The notes: generated from the letters alone by a model not told the origin. DNA of 64,000 nucleotides from Eubacterium sp. UBA3279 (GCA_002361775.1 DETV01000105.1:31457-95456), one strand, 5' to 3'; counted from the stretch's first letter, positions 1 to 8,825 are shown. Numbers and translations: made by a program.

Positions 1-704
1 ATTTGTAGAGATGCATAATACTCATCTGGATCATAGGCAAAATATTCTTCCAAAGAACCTATTCCATTAAAACCATATCCATAATAATCAAGAATATATC
101 CTGACATCAGTCTGGCAGTTCTTCCATTACCATCTTCAAAAGGATGAATGGTAACCAATTGATAATGGACTACAGCAGCAACGATCAACGGATGATCATC
201 TGTAGTATTTACATATTCAACAAGTTCGTCCAATAGTATTGGAATATCTATATACTCCGGTGGAATATATTCCGGTACTCCCGTTTCAGAATCATATACT
301 GCAAATAACACCCCTGGCGGCATAGGACCTCTTAATCCTATCTTTTCTTTTGAAGCACCTTTTTCGACCATTGCCTGCACTTCAAGAATCATTTCTTTTG
401 AAAAAACTTCTTTCTTTTTCAACTTTTCTTCCAAGAGATTTAAGGCCAGAAAGTAATTACGAACTTCTTGTTCTGGTTTTAAAAAATGTTTGTGAGGATC
501 ACTATCAATGGCTTCATTTGCCTGTTTTTCAGTCAATGGGTTCCCCTCAATCTTATTAGAAGCATATGAACTTTTTTTCTTGGAGTTTTTTCTAAGTCTA
601 TTTTTTGTAACAGGTGGCATTTCTATCGTGCTGAGAGAAAAACGCTTTTCATCAATTTCCGATATCATTTTTAAAATATCATTTGTTAGTGTAACTTTAA
701 TCAC
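1..704 (-). CDS. Fic family protein, C-terminal part cut by window edge
   Basis: Fic proteins transfer AMP or another nucleotide monophosphate from a nucleotide to a target hydroxyl side chain. The minus frame is open from the window edge to about 704 and shows the Fic signature HPFEDGNGRTARL near residue 183, with the catalytic His and the phosphate-binding GNGR loop. I chose the GTG at 704 because GGAGG sits about 8 bases upstream; an ATG at 719 is the alternative. An N-terminal segment containing SSxxSSxIEGN-like residues (KKSSYASNKIEGNPLT) resembles the Fic_N region and inhibitory-type helix. The C-terminus lies outside the window, so length and integrity are unknown. Whether it is cargo or chromosomal flank cannot be told. 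Confidence 0.85.
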   Translation of the reverse strand, partial: MIKVTLTNDILKMISEIDEKRFSLSTIEMPPVTKNRLRKNSKKKSSYASNKIEGNPLTEKQANEAIDSDPHKHFLKPEQEVRNYFLALNLLEEKLKKKEVFSKEMILEVQAMVEKGASKEKIGLRGPMPPGVLFAVYDSETGVPEYIPPEYIDIPILLDELVEYVNTTDDHPLIVAAVVHYQLVTIHPFEDGNGRTARLMSGYILDYYGYGFNGIGSLEEYFAYDPDEYYASLQ

Positions 705-759
705 ATTGTCCACCTCCATTTCATCATTAACTATTATATCGTTTCACGAATTATTTTTC

Positions 760-791
760 CACTAAAATTTCACTATTTTTTCACTATTTTT
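760..791. repeat. Three short CACTA-type direct repeats
   Basis: Three copies of a CACTAAAATTT / CACTATTTTT-like unit lie head to tail just downstream of the integrase-tail remnant. This is the position where tyrosine integrases of such elements have arm-type binding sites. Remnant arm sites are an inference. Confidence 0.4.
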
Positions 792-793
792 CA

Positions 794-976
794 TTACTTC
801 ATTGCCTTCGCCAGTGATGCTAGCCATACTTTCATTTCTGGATTTGCCAATACTTTTGCAAGCAGCTCTGCATCCACATCATCCGGCACATCTACTGTCT
901 GAGATGTTGTTTCATCGTGAATCTTTGTCAAATACTGGCTGTCTGTTCGCGGATAAGTGATCAGCTCCCTGCTCAT
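794..976 (-). pseudogene. Chimeric remnant: topoisomerase III scrap joined to an integrase C-terminal tail
   Basis: A 60-codon frame. Residues 2-17 (LITYPRTDSQYLT core) match the conserved active-site region of TopA/TopB topoisomerases, where the Tyr of TYPRTDS is catalytic. The last 30 residues (DVDAELLAKVLANPEM) closely resemble the final residues of the integrase at 3631-5028 (NVDAELLAKVLSNPEM). Neither part is a working gene. I read it as recombination debris from an earlier related element that carried both topB and int. An ATG is present but there is no good ribosome site. Confidence 0.7.
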
Positions 977-1623
977 TACATCATGTTCTCCTTTGACACA
1001 CGCAGGATACCGGTAAGAACGCCAAAAGCAAGAGAAGAGTTATCCTTAAGGCCACCAGACATAAAATTACGCATAAATTCATCACGAATTACATTTTTAA
1101 TTGCCGCATAAGTACTGGCTCAATCCGAAAACTTTGCATCTTTGAAAGTGGTGGAAATCACCGGAAATGCACCTTGCATCTTCTGATATTTTTCACCGCA
1201 TGCCCAAATCTGTTTATCTTTAAAGTAAATAGATGTATCCTCTTTCGTTTTTTCAAAAAAGGTTTTAAGCATATCAAGAGCAAGTGTTTTGCCGAATCTT
1301 CGTGGTCTGGTAAACAAAATGACTGGAACCTGATCGTCAATCAAATCACGGATCAGAAGCGTTTTATCTACATAATAGCTATTCTTTACTACATCCATGT
1401 AAGATGTGTTCCCGACTGCGAGGGAAAGGATCGCTCCATTTCCCGCTTTAGGTTTTTCAGCGCCAATGTAAGCATATGCAGTCTCCTCCGGAACCATCCA
1501 ATTGCGACCTTTTCTCAAAGCATCTTCCAGTTTTCCGGCATTGCATAATCCTACTACTCTTCTGGTTGATAATTCCATGATCCCGGCGGCTTCTTTTGTT
1601 GAAATATATCTGATATCGGTCAT
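976..1623 (-). pseudogene. Broken HTH plus AAA-ATPase-like gene
   Basis: The first 167 codons hold an N-terminal helix-turn-helix (YISTKEAAGIMELSTRRV) and then the start of an AAA-ATPase-like domain (PF09820 type): YVDKTLLIRDLI and the Walker-like FTRPRRFGKTLALDML. The frame stops with TGA at 1120-1122 but continues in phase to a TAA at 976 with more family-like sequence (MRNFMSGGLKDN, GVLTGILRVSKEN). Compared with the family as I know it, a block of roughly 100 or more residues is missing between these parts, and the usual tail (IFSGLNN...) and C-terminal nuclease-like domain are absent. A nonsense change, an internal deletion and a 3' truncation therefore all hit this gene. Confidence 0.75.
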
Positions 1624-1678
1624 ATCTTCATTCCTTTCTGAACATCCACAAGATTTTCTCTGGCCGAAATACAGAAAA

Positions 1679-3469
1679 TTATAATGACTTTAGATATTCC
1701 TCTACGTTCAGATATTGAACACCTTCCAGACTACCACTTTCACCACGATAAATGACATATTTTCCGGTAATTTCTCCATAGCGATGGCTTGTCATAGCGC
1801 ATTTTTCCTCGTCTTTCAAATGGCGGCTCTGCTCCGGAACCTGTTCTTTACTGTATTTCACTTCGTAGATCTTGCAGTTAAGTTCTTTTGGGTCAAAAAC
1901 TACCATATCGAACTCTCCGACTGCGAATTGAAGCTTGAATACCTTTTTCTCCGGATGAGCAATTTTCGTTTCCAGTAAAACAATATCTTCCATCATTCTT
2001 CCACGGATCTCACTGAGCAGTCTATCCAGAATTCTCTGTCTTTCAACCAGCGATAATTCACTGAACTTTGCATCGAGAAGCAGATTAGACACAATCGCAT
2101 TGGCCTGCGCATATCGCATACCTGGCTGAGTGATTACAGTCACACTTTCTTTTCGATTGACTTCCGGCAATGATTCGAGATCAATCTTCATAATCAGATC
2201 CAATAAGGTAAGGTATTCCTCAATCTGTGCCATATGATAATCTTCAATCTGAATGCTCTGCTCTTCCTTGTTCAGAATATCGAGCATCTGCATCATACCA
2301 CGAGTCACTGCATCCAGATCCATATGTGCTTTGATATTCATAGGAGCTTCCCTGTCTCTAAGCAGATTTGATGCCGTTACAGCAATATCATGCGACTTGA
2401 ATGTCCTTTCAACAACCCTGCGCGTGAAGCTGTGATTGATGTTTTCAACTACACGATTGATTACATTCGTCAGTTCTCCCTTTTCATACAGATCCAATAA
2501 TGAGCGGAAATGTCCACCATATTCATACATCTTAAGAGAATGCTGGATGTTTTTTGCAATCGCTGTATCAATATATTCTTCCGCACTTCTGGCTGAAGCA
2601 AAGATAGCATCTTCATTGTAATTTACACCGCTTAAACTCATGGTTCCACCATAACGGATATACTCATCAATTCCTTTGATTCCGAGAACCTCCTCAAATT
2701 CACGATACGGGATGAAGGTTGTATGCATCATAATGCATCGATCATACAGCTGTTCCTCTTTTGAGAAGGCAAACCCCAAAGAATCCGTTCCCGATAAAAC
2801 AATCTTCATTCCGCTGCTAGCATAAATATCTGAGAAGAGTGCCGCACCTTCGATGAAGTCCTCCATGAGTGTTACCTCATCGATAAATACATACTTGAAA
2901 CCTTTTGTCTCCAGAAGCCTTAGATCCTCATCGATATCTTCCAGGGTATCTCTGGATCTCACCTGGATAAAGGCAGCCTTACGAAATTCAGTTTCAGGTA
3001 ACTCTGTAAGAATCTGACGAATCATCGTTGTCTTACCGGTCCTTCGAAGGCCATAGATTACAAACACTTTATCTGTCTGACTGCCGAACACATAATCTCG
3101 TAGTTCACGAATACATTCTCTCTTCTTGTATTTCTTTGTTACAACAATCTGCGCGCGAAGACGGCTGCCTGTTCTTACAGTTGTCTTAAACTCCAGATGT
3201 TCTTCTTTTGTGGTTGCCTTCTCCGGGATCATTTGTTTTTTCAATTCTTTGAGATCTTTTTCCAGTTTCTTTCGCCGATCAATCCTATCTTTAAGTTCTG
3301 CAACATCTTTAAAATCAATATATTTTTCTACACGCTTACCATTCCTGGCGATTCGATGATAATAGTATTCTTTATCTCTGATCTTCTTTTTTGTGATGCT
3401 ACCTTCGGGCAATATGGCAATTTCCCGTTCAATCTCGGCAATTGCATTCATTAATTCTTCCTGACTCAT
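1679..3469 (-). CDS. ATP-binding protein, AAA_14/DUF4143 type with extra N-terminal domain
   Basis: A 596-residue ATPase starting at the ATG at 3469, preceded by GGAGGTG at good spacing. The N-terminal ~100 residues are basic and helical (KIRDKEYYYHRIARNGKR). The ATPase core has Walker A YGLRRTGKTTM near residue 140, Walker B KYVFIDEVTLM, and the sensor-like IVLSGTDS. The C-terminal third contains LQFAVGEFDMVVFDP and EVKYSK, the D...ExK nuclease-like motif found at the end of DUF4143 proteins. Family members are common in gut bacteria, but their biological role is not established. It is driven from its own promoter with TATACCC repeats. Confidence 0.75.
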   Translation of the reverse strand: MSQEELMNAIAEIEREIAILPEGSITKKKIRDKEYYYHRIARNGKRVEKYIDFKDVAELKDRIDRRKKLEKDLKELKKQMIPEKATTKEEHLEFKTTVRTGSRLRAQIVVTKKYKKRECIRELRDYVFGSQTDKVFVIYGLRRTGKTTMIRQILTELPETEFRKAAFIQVRSRDTLEDIDEDLRLLETKGFKYVFIDEVTLMEDFIEGAALFSDIYASSGMKIVLSGTDSLGFAFSKEEQLYDRCIMMHTTFIPYREFEEVLGIKGIDEYIRYGGTMSLSGVNYNEDAIFASARSAEEYIDTAIAKNIQHSLKMYEYGGHFRSLLDLYEKGELTNVINRVVENINHSFTRRVVERTFKSHDIAVTASNLLRDREAPMNIKAHMDLDAVTRGMMQMLDILNKEEQSIQIEDYHMAQIEEYLTLLDLIMKIDLESLPEVNRKESVTVITQPGMRYAQANAIVSNLLLDAKFSELSLVERQRILDRLLSEIRGRMMEDIVLLETKIAHPEKKVFKLQFAVGEFDMVVFDPKELNCKIYEVKYSKEQVPEQSRHLKDEEKCAMTSHRYGEITGKYVIYRGESGSLEGVQYLNVEEYLKSL

Positions 3470-3490
3470 GAGTAACACCTCCCAAACTTG

Positions 3491-3544
3491 TTATACCCAT
3501 TATACCCATATTTATTCATTTTATCAAGGGTATAACGGGTATAA
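3491..3544 (-). promoter_or_regulatory. Sigma-A promoter embedded in TATACCC operator-like repeats
   Basis: On the minus strand TTGATA (3527-3522) and TATAAT (3504-3499) are separated by exactly 17 bases. The promoter sits inside a 17-base inverted repeat (3491-3507 and 3528-3544, one mismatch), each arm being two direct TATACCC units. A repressor on both arms would cover the -10, start region and upstream edge. It drives the DUF4143-type ATPase gene. Confidence 0.7.
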
Positions 3545-3575
3545 TATCATCTCAAGTTTGATCCAACAAAACTAT

Positions 3576-3596
3576 TGGTCGCCATCTTGGCTACCA
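3576..3596. other. Candidate attachment-site core next to integrase
   Basis: A 9-base inverted repeat with one mismatch (TGGTCGCCA, spacer TCT, TGGCTACCA) lies 35 bases beyond the integrase stop codon, where tyrosine-recombinase elements keep their att site. Assignment is by position and symmetry only; no matching copy was found at the far end. Confidence 0.35.
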
Positions 3597-3630
3597 TTTC
3601 GACGCAAATGAAAAGAGAGTGCTTTTCCCT

Positions 3631-5028
3631 TTATTTACTCTCCAGTGACTTGGCCAAAGTAGATAAAAGCGCTGCCATCTCCGGATTGGAAAGGACCTTC
3701 GCCAGGAGCTCTGCATCCACATTTGTCGGAAGTTCTACTGTCTTTCCGGCCACATTGGCATGCATGCTCGGATCCAGATTCTTCTTCTCGTAAAAGGCTT
3801 GCTCAAAGAGTTCCGCATTTTTTCTGCGATCATCATCAATGATATGAGAGTATACATCGGTGACCATATTGATCTGGGAATGACCGGAGTCTCCCTGTAC
3901 CGCCTTGATGTCACCGCCATTTAACTTCAGCTTGTAGGTAACACTGGTATGACGAAGGCTATGGAATACTACCGGCGGAAGATCATGTTCCCTGATCAGG
4001 TCATTTAAAGCCTTACGAATAGAAGAAGTACCAATCGGAAGCTCAAAAGGTGTTGCCATCACCAGATTATAATCCATGTATTCATCTCCCAGAGTTTCCT
4101 TGATCTTATCCTGTCCCTTCTTCCATTCCACAAGCATTTCTGCCACAGATTTTGGAAGAAAAACTTTACGGATACTGCTCTCTGTCTTTGGTAATTTCAA
4201 CACACGAACGGTCTTGTTTTTCTTACTCTCCTCCGGAAATACCAGAATCACATCTTTTCCTCGAAGTTCCTGAATGGCTGCTTTGTCTACTCGCTGCACT
4301 TCCTTATCGACATAAATATAAGCCCGGTTCTCCGCAATGGCTTCCTCTGATATATCCACACAATCCCAGGTAAGCCCAAGCATTTCTCCCATACGAAGAG
4401 AACAGGAAAATGCCAGATTAAGAGCCAGCTTCAGGCGATCATCCTCACAGACTTCCAGTGCATGCATCAAAGTCTCTGCCGTCCAGATTTCACGTTTTGC
4501 GCTCTTATACTTTGGAACTGTTGCATAGATCACCGGATTCTTTGCCATCAACTCCCATTTTACTGCCTGCTGAAAACAATTACGAAGAAGTTTATGAATA
4601 TCCCGGATCGTTGCCGGAGTTACATACTCTGACTGACGCTTTCCGGTTGCCGGATTGATCACCGCCGGAGTTCGGAGAAGTCTCTGGTAATATTTTTCGA
4701 TAAATCTGGTATTGATATTCTCCAGCTTATCTCCTCCAATAATCGGGATGATATAGTTATTGATCATACTCACATTAGAAGAGTATGTAGACAGAGCTCA
4801 GGCCTCTTTCCCATACAAATTAACATACTCCTCCAGCAGCTCCTTCACTGTCTTACAATGAGGCACGATCATTTGTCCGATATCCGCACGATACTCGACT
4901 TCTTTCTTGCGCTTCTTTGCTTCTGACATGGTCTTATAGGTTTCCCATTTCTGTCTGCGCTTATCGTTTTTATCCTTATAACTATATACGACACAAAATC
5001 TGCCTCTTCTCTCAACAATTGATGCCAT
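3631..5028 (-). pseudogene. int: Tyrosine-type site-specific integrase interrupted by in-frame TGA
   Basis: Reading starts at the ATG at 5028 (AAAGGAGGATCAGC just upstream) and runs in one frame to 3631, broken only by a TGA at 4798-4800 (context YGKEA*ALSTYSSN). In relatives, as I recall them, a Trp commonly precedes the LSTY segment, so TGG to TGA is the likely change. The N-terminal part is the basic AP2-like arm-binding domain (MASIVERRGRFCVVYSYKDK). The C-terminal part keeps the catalytic set: Arg in CSLRMGEML, HSLRH, GHS, and the nucleophile Tyr in DVYSHII. Unless read through, the product would be a 76-residue arm domain plus an orphan catalytic fragment that could restart at the internal ATG at 4773. 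Confidence 0.85.
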
Positions 5029-5986
5029 GCTGATCCTCCTTTTTTCTACTCTGCAGCCAATTTTCAAACGCCTGTCTCGGAATACGAACCGTCTTGCTAC
5101 TCTGAACTGCTTCAATTTTTCCTTTTTTGATCCACTTATGTACGGTTGCCGGATTTATTCCTGCCAGAAGCGCAGCTTCCTTTACCGTCAGATATGCATT
5201 ATTTCCGATATTTTTGGTATGGCCATCACGATCCTGAACCGCTCTTCTATATGTTTCAATACTGCGATTATCTTCTTTCTTCACCGTTTCCGGTGCCTGC
5301 TCCGATACGATATGATATCGATCCTGACTGGCATACCACTCATAAAAGCTTTTCTTGGTTACTCGTCTTCGACCATCAAACTCAATGGTTTTCAGAATAT
5401 CCGAGCGATCAATAATGTTATAAACCACGGATCTTGAAACACCCAACATTCTGGCCATTTCCGGCATTCGCATAGAACCTTCCACTATGTCACGAACCTT
5501 CTCACGATCCTCGGCATTGCGGAACCGATTCTGATTCCCGTACCACTCATCAAATGCTTCCTTAGGATACCTTTTCCAATAATCCACCAGGATATATTCC
5601 ACACCGGCTTTCTTCATCTCCTCGTAAACCTGCCATTCAGAAATCTGCAGAATTTCTGCAATATCCTTTGGCGAATAAGAATGCTGCTTCAGTTCCAGTC
5701 CAGGCTCCTCCCCTGTAACCTTGTGATATTTGATCTGATTAGCATACCATTTCTCGAAGCTTTCCAGCTCCACACGCATTTTCCCCAGGATCACTTCTGT
5801 CTTGAAAAAATTCTTGTGAACCAGCCAGTATCGGTCCGTCTTCTTCAAACCCAAGAGCCGTCCCATTTCCGCTACCGACATGTATTTTTTCTCCGGAGAA
5901 GGCACCCTTTTGTATGCACTCTGGCTCTCAATCTCTTTCACCAGTTCGTGAAACTCTTCTTCCTTTGTCAATGGATTGTAATACAA
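5012..5986 (-). CDS. Protein with four tandem excisionase/MerR-type HTH units
   Basis: About 324 residues if started at TTG 5986, which follows GGGAGGTGG at 8 bases; an upstream ATG at 6013 has no ribosome site. Four similar units of ~70 residues each hold a short winged HTH followed by an [E/F]xWYxxQ-type helix: MAEMGRLLGL...EKWYANQ, PKDIAEILQIS...DEWYGNQ, MPEMARMLGVS...YEWYASQ, and VKEAALLAGIN...ENWLQSR. Single-unit relatives are excisionases (HTH_17). Four in a row suggests binding to a long array of sites, perhaps in the excision region; that is inference. The stop overlaps the integrase start by 17 bases, so the two are translationally coupled. Confidence 0.75.
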   Translation of the reverse strand: MYYNPLTKEEEFHELVKEIESQSAYKRVPSPEKKYMSVAEMGRLLGLKKTDRYWLVHKNFFKTEVILGKMRVELESFEKWYANQIKYHKVTGEEPGLELKQHSYSPKDIAEILQISEWQVYEEMKKAGVEYILVDYWKRYPKEAFDEWYGNQNRFRNAEDREKVRDIVEGSMRMPEMARMLGVSRSVVYNIIDRSDILKTIEFDGRRRVTKKSFYEWYASQDRYHIVSEQAPETVKKEDNRSIETYRRAVQDRDGHTKNIGNNAYLTVKEAALLAGINPATVHKWIKKGKIEAVQSSKTVRIPRQAFENWLQSRKKEDQHGINC

Positions 5987-6080
5987 TCGCGCCACCTCCC
6001 ATGGTACTAACATAACTCATCTGCAGAAAAAGCGTTAGGATGTACATCTCTTGCCGATAATGCAATCCTAACAGCTCTTT

Positions 6081-6248
6081 CTACTGATTCTTGTCCAGCC
6101 ACTCATCGAAACTTTTCTTGGAAATGCGGTACTTGCCACCGACCATCACCCAACTGAATTCTTTCTTCTTGAGCAGCTCATAGATACACTGTCTGCTTAC
6201 ACCTAAAATTTGCTGCAGCTCCACTACGGAATAACATCTCTTGTCCAT
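6081..6248 (-). CDS. Excisionase-like small HTH protein (55 aa)
   Basis: A single compact HTH_17 unit: MDKRCYSVVELQQILGVSR then QCIYELLKKKEF, and the closing KSFDEWLDKNQ. It has the size and fold expected of a recombination directionality factor or small element regulator, and sits directly upstream of the four-HTH gene and integrase on the same strand. The ribosome site is weak (AGAAATGG-type). A conserved 40-base promoter-like block lies 43 bases upstream. It may control excision by bending att DNA or repress its own operon. Confidence 0.7.
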   Translation of the reverse strand: MDKRCYSVVELQQILGVSRQCIYELLKKKEFSWVMVGGKYRISKKSFDEWLDKNQ

Positions 6249-6290
6249 TTCTGAATTCTCGCTTTCTGTATTTCTTAAGAATTAACCTTT

Positions 6291-6330
6291 TCAGTTACTA
6301 AATACAAAAAACGCAGAAAAAGTTTAGGCA
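6291..6330 (-). promoter_or_regulatory. Copy 1 of a 40-base promoter-like block, upstream of the excisionase-like gene
   Basis: 31 of 40 bases match the block at 41390-41429, which faces mobC in the same relative orientation. In reading direction the shared core is CTAAACTT, then CTG, then TTTTTGTATTTAGTA. It does not look like a sigma-A promoter. It may be a promoter for the element's own sigma-like factor or an operator. Confidence 0.5.
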
Positions 6331-6359
6331 ATGAAGCAAAAAAGTTTAAGAAATCTTAT

Positions 6360-6914
6360 TTATCCTTCCAGATACATGGTACGCATCTTTCTGAGGATAG
6401 TACCAAGTCTCTGACTGAGAGCTCCTTTTGTGACGCCAAGAATCTCTGCCACTTCTTTCTATTTCATGACCTCAAAATAGATAGACTCTATGATAAACTG
6501 CTCCTGAAGCGTAAGCTTACTGATTTTGTCATGGAGAATTCTGCTCTCCTCTTTCAAAATCATCAGCTCTTCAAGGCTGAGCTGTGTGTCATCTGCCATA
6601 TCGGCAACAGAAAGTCCATCGCTGTTAGTGCTGAAGGCACAATCGAGAATCTCACATCTCTTGGTCTTTCGCTTCCACTTCTTATCCTTCTTTTTTGCAG
6701 CATTTTCTTTCTCATTATCAATCTTCAGATCCTGAAGCTCTTCCATCTGAAGATCCTCTTCCCTGTAATCCGGTGCCCACTTACGACTGCGATAAATCTC
6801 ATTTCTATAATCGGCGAACATAGCCATCGCCACTTCCTTGGAGATCTCATAGAATACTCCATCAATCTTTGCGTAATATTTTCCTTCGAATTTATATGGA
6901 TGCTGTACGTACAT
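6360..6914 (-). pseudogene. Sigma-70-like factor interrupted by in-frame TAG
   Basis: The start at 6914 follows GGAGGAAAAGAAG. The frame encodes a ~60-residue N-terminal region (YKFEGKYYAKIDGVFYEI), a lysine-rich linker, and then sigma region 4-like helices. A TAG at 6459-6461 falls inside region 4 (context IYFEVMK*KEVAEILG); the frame continues in phase with a convincing recognition helix (GVTKGALSQRLGTILRKM) to a TAA at 6360. If not read through, the DNA-recognition helix is lost. CAG to TAG is the simplest origin. Such sigma-like genes are common in Firmicute mobile elements and probably direct element promoters. Confidence 0.75.
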
Positions 6915-7010
6915 CTTCTTTTCCTCCTGAATTTGAAATCTTGTTCTCGTGTTTCAAATCCAGGAGCGGAGGCGCAGAAAGTATCAAGTTGATGAGTCTC
7001 GATAATGAGT

Positions 7011-7045
7011 AAAAAAAGAACAGCCTGCACTATTACAAGCTGTCC
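7011..7045 (-). terminator. Rho-independent terminator
   Basis: On the minus strand a 12-pair stem (7045-7034 with 7029-7018, loop of four, three wobble pairs) is followed by seven T. It closes the transcript of the XRE/metallophosphoesterase genes. Confidence 0.8.
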
Positions 7046-7074
7046 AAAAAAATAAAATTGAACGTCTGTTTAAA

Positions 7075-7437
7075 TTACATTGCCTCTATTATAAAGCAAT
7101 TCTGATTTCTGCCCTTTCTCTCACAAGCGACCGTCACACACATCTGCAGATGTTTTGCATATGCCTTAAGTCTATAATACATGGATCCTTGCTCTGGTTG
7201 ATATTCCCGATTCCCGCAGATAATCTGATCCATGGGAACTTTGAATAATTCACTCAGAGCATACACATTATCTATACTCGGAAGACTCCGCCCGTTCAAC
7301 CAGTGATAAACGGCCTGCTGTGTGGCAAGACCCATATATTTCTGAACATCCGCAACCGTCAGCCCCAGAGAATTCATGAGACGGCGGATCTGCTTTCCGG
7401 TTTTCACTTTATCAATTGTCGGAAACTGCTTCTCCAT
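7075..7437 (-). CDS. XRE-family helix-turn-helix regulator
   Basis: 120 residues. The HTH spans roughly residues 15-70: TGKQIRRLMNSLGLTVADV, then QKYMGLATQQAVYHWLNGRS and the typical LPSIDNVYALSELFKVPMD. The basic C-terminal ~40 residues are not a recognised domain. Its start overlaps the 3' end of the metallophosphoesterase gene by 26 bases and a strong terminator follows, so the two form the end of one transcription unit. DNA target unknown. Confidence 0.8.
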   Translation of the reverse strand: MEKQFPTIDKVKTGKQIRRLMNSLGLTVADVQKYMGLATQQAVYHWLNGRSLPSIDNVYALSELFKVPMDQIICGNREYQPEQGSMYYRLKAYAKHLQMCVTVACERKGRNQNCFIIEAM

Positions 7438-7999
7438 GCCATTTCTCCTTTTTCTCTGTTGCTCGGTCTATAGTAATTCTATGAATGCTTGTGATATCAG
7501 AAAGAATTCCCCCATTAATCAGCTTGCCAAGACTGACCGGAGTGTAACCACAGACATTGGCAGCCAGGTTCAAATACTTGCATCCTTCTTTATAGAACTC
7601 AATGTTGCTGTGATCGTGACCATGAATGTTGATGCACCAAGGCAATCCATATACCGGTTCATGGGAAAGAAGAATTTTTTCTGCAATCAATAATGGACCA
7701 TCGTAAATCTCATCAAACAATCCTTTATAATCCTTCTTCTTGTCATGATTTCCAAGAAGTAAAATCTTCTTTCTTGCCCTAATTTGCTTTACAAAGGAAG
7801 CATCACCGACATCACCAAGACAGACAAAGGTATCACTCTTCATGACCAACGCATTGATTCTGGCCACTTGTTCCTCTGGCTCAATCCAGCTAGGATCCAT
7901 CAATTTGCAATCGGAATCCCCAAAATGAGGATCTGATAAAATATATACGGAACCAGTTTCCGACCAATGGCGGAAAGGTTCATATAATGTCAAAATCAC
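7412..7999 (-). CDS. Calcineurin-like metallophosphoesterase
   Basis: 195 residues with all family metal-binding motifs in order: SDPHFGD, GDVGD, LLGNHDKK, LLSHEP and HGHDHS. These ligate two metal ions for phosphoester hydrolysis; the substrate cannot be read from sequence. Members of this compact type are frequent in phages and mobile elements. The start at 7999 follows AAGGAGATGATT. The ~80 bases before it can fold into GC-rich hairpins (GGGTGCAACCC; GGAG...CTCC), so translation or elongation into this gene may be modulated. Confidence 0.85.
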   Translation of the reverse strand: MILTLYEPFRHWSETGSVYILSDPHFGDSDCKLMDPSWIEPEEQVARINALVMKSDTFVCLGDVGDASFVKQIRARKKILLLGNHDKKKDYKGLFDEIYDGPLLIAEKILLSHEPVYGLPWCINIHGHDHSNIEFYKEGCKYLNLAANVCGYTPVSLGKLINGGILSDITSIHRITIDRATEKKEKWHGEAVSDN

Positions 8000-8080
8000 A
8001 TAATCATCTCCTTAAGTTGGCAGGGCGGAGCATCTCACTCCTGCACCATGCCTGCGTGGGTTGCACCCGCCATAATTATA

Positions 8081-8341
8081 TCAAAGTTTCGATGTCAGAT
8101 AATCATAAAGATTTTCTGCCGTGCTGATGTTAATTTCTCGTCCATTTTCATAAAGAGTATCTTCCGGCTCTGATTTCCTTCCGAAGTCCATTTTATGAAT
8201 GAAATAGTCAATCATATCGCCCTTGTCATTAAGGATTGCTTCCAAAAGTTCAATTACCAACTCATCATGGGAAATGGCTAGCTTGGGTCCATCTATATAA
8301 TCTGTATTGAACTTACCATGGTATGTATAAAATAAGATCAT
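8081..8341 (-). CDS. Hypothetical protein (86 aa)
   Basis: Not recognised. Acidic, with a helix-rich middle (HDELVIELLEAILNDKGDMIDYFI). The start at 8341 lies inside the 3' end of the upstream gene (29-base overlap), pointing to translational coupling; an upstream in-frame ATG at 8371 has no ribosome site. Probably a partner of its upstream neighbour. Confidence 0.5.
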   Translation of the reverse strand: MILFYTYHGKFNTDYIDGPKLAISHDELVIELLEAILNDKGDMIDYFIHKMDFGRKSEPEDTLYENGREINISTAENLYDYLTSKL

Positions 8342-8825
8342 TAAACTCTCTCGAAAAATCATGTGCTGCATTCAGACATTTCATAATCTCTACGAATCTC
8401 TGTTTTGTAATCATTGGATTATTTGACGGATCCATTTTAACCACTCGATCAACTGTTTCGAAATGAGTAATTGTCATTGCCTGATCATCCAACTCAAATG
8501 TATTACTTCTACAGGTAAAGGAAATCTTATTACCGGAGTGATTAATAATGTAGAAATAATCCGGATATAATCTAGTCAAATCAAGCCTGTCATCTTCAAT
8601 TTTTCCACAATGTACGAGTTCATCTCCCTCACCCCCATAATGAAAATGTTTTCTGTCAAATGCTGAAACAAACTTTACATAGTCTGATTTTGTAACCAGC
8701 TTTCTATTTTTATACTTGTCGATGATTTCCAGTCCATGAGAATATGAATGCATATCTCCGTTAAATTCTGTCGATACACAATACTCTCCGCTTATACCTA
8801 TATAAACGATAATTCCTCTTGTCAT
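8313..8825 (-). CDS. Hypothetical protein (170 aa)
   Basis: Not recognised. The ATG at 8825 has AAGGAG 9 bases upstream, better than the in-frame start at 8834. The sequence is mixed alpha/beta with no membrane segments or signal peptide. It contains FDRKHFHYGGEGDE and DDRLDLTRLYPDYFYI. Its 3' end overlaps the following small gene. Confidence 0.55.
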   Translation of the reverse strand: MTRGIIVYIGISGEYCVSTEFNGDMHSYSHGLEIIDKYKNRKLVTKSDYVKFVSAFDRKHFHYGGEGDELVHCGKIEDDRLDLTRLYPDYFYIINHSGNKISFTCRSNTFELDDQAMTITHFETVDRVVKMDPSNNPMITKQRFVEIMKCLNAAHDFSREFNDLILYIPW

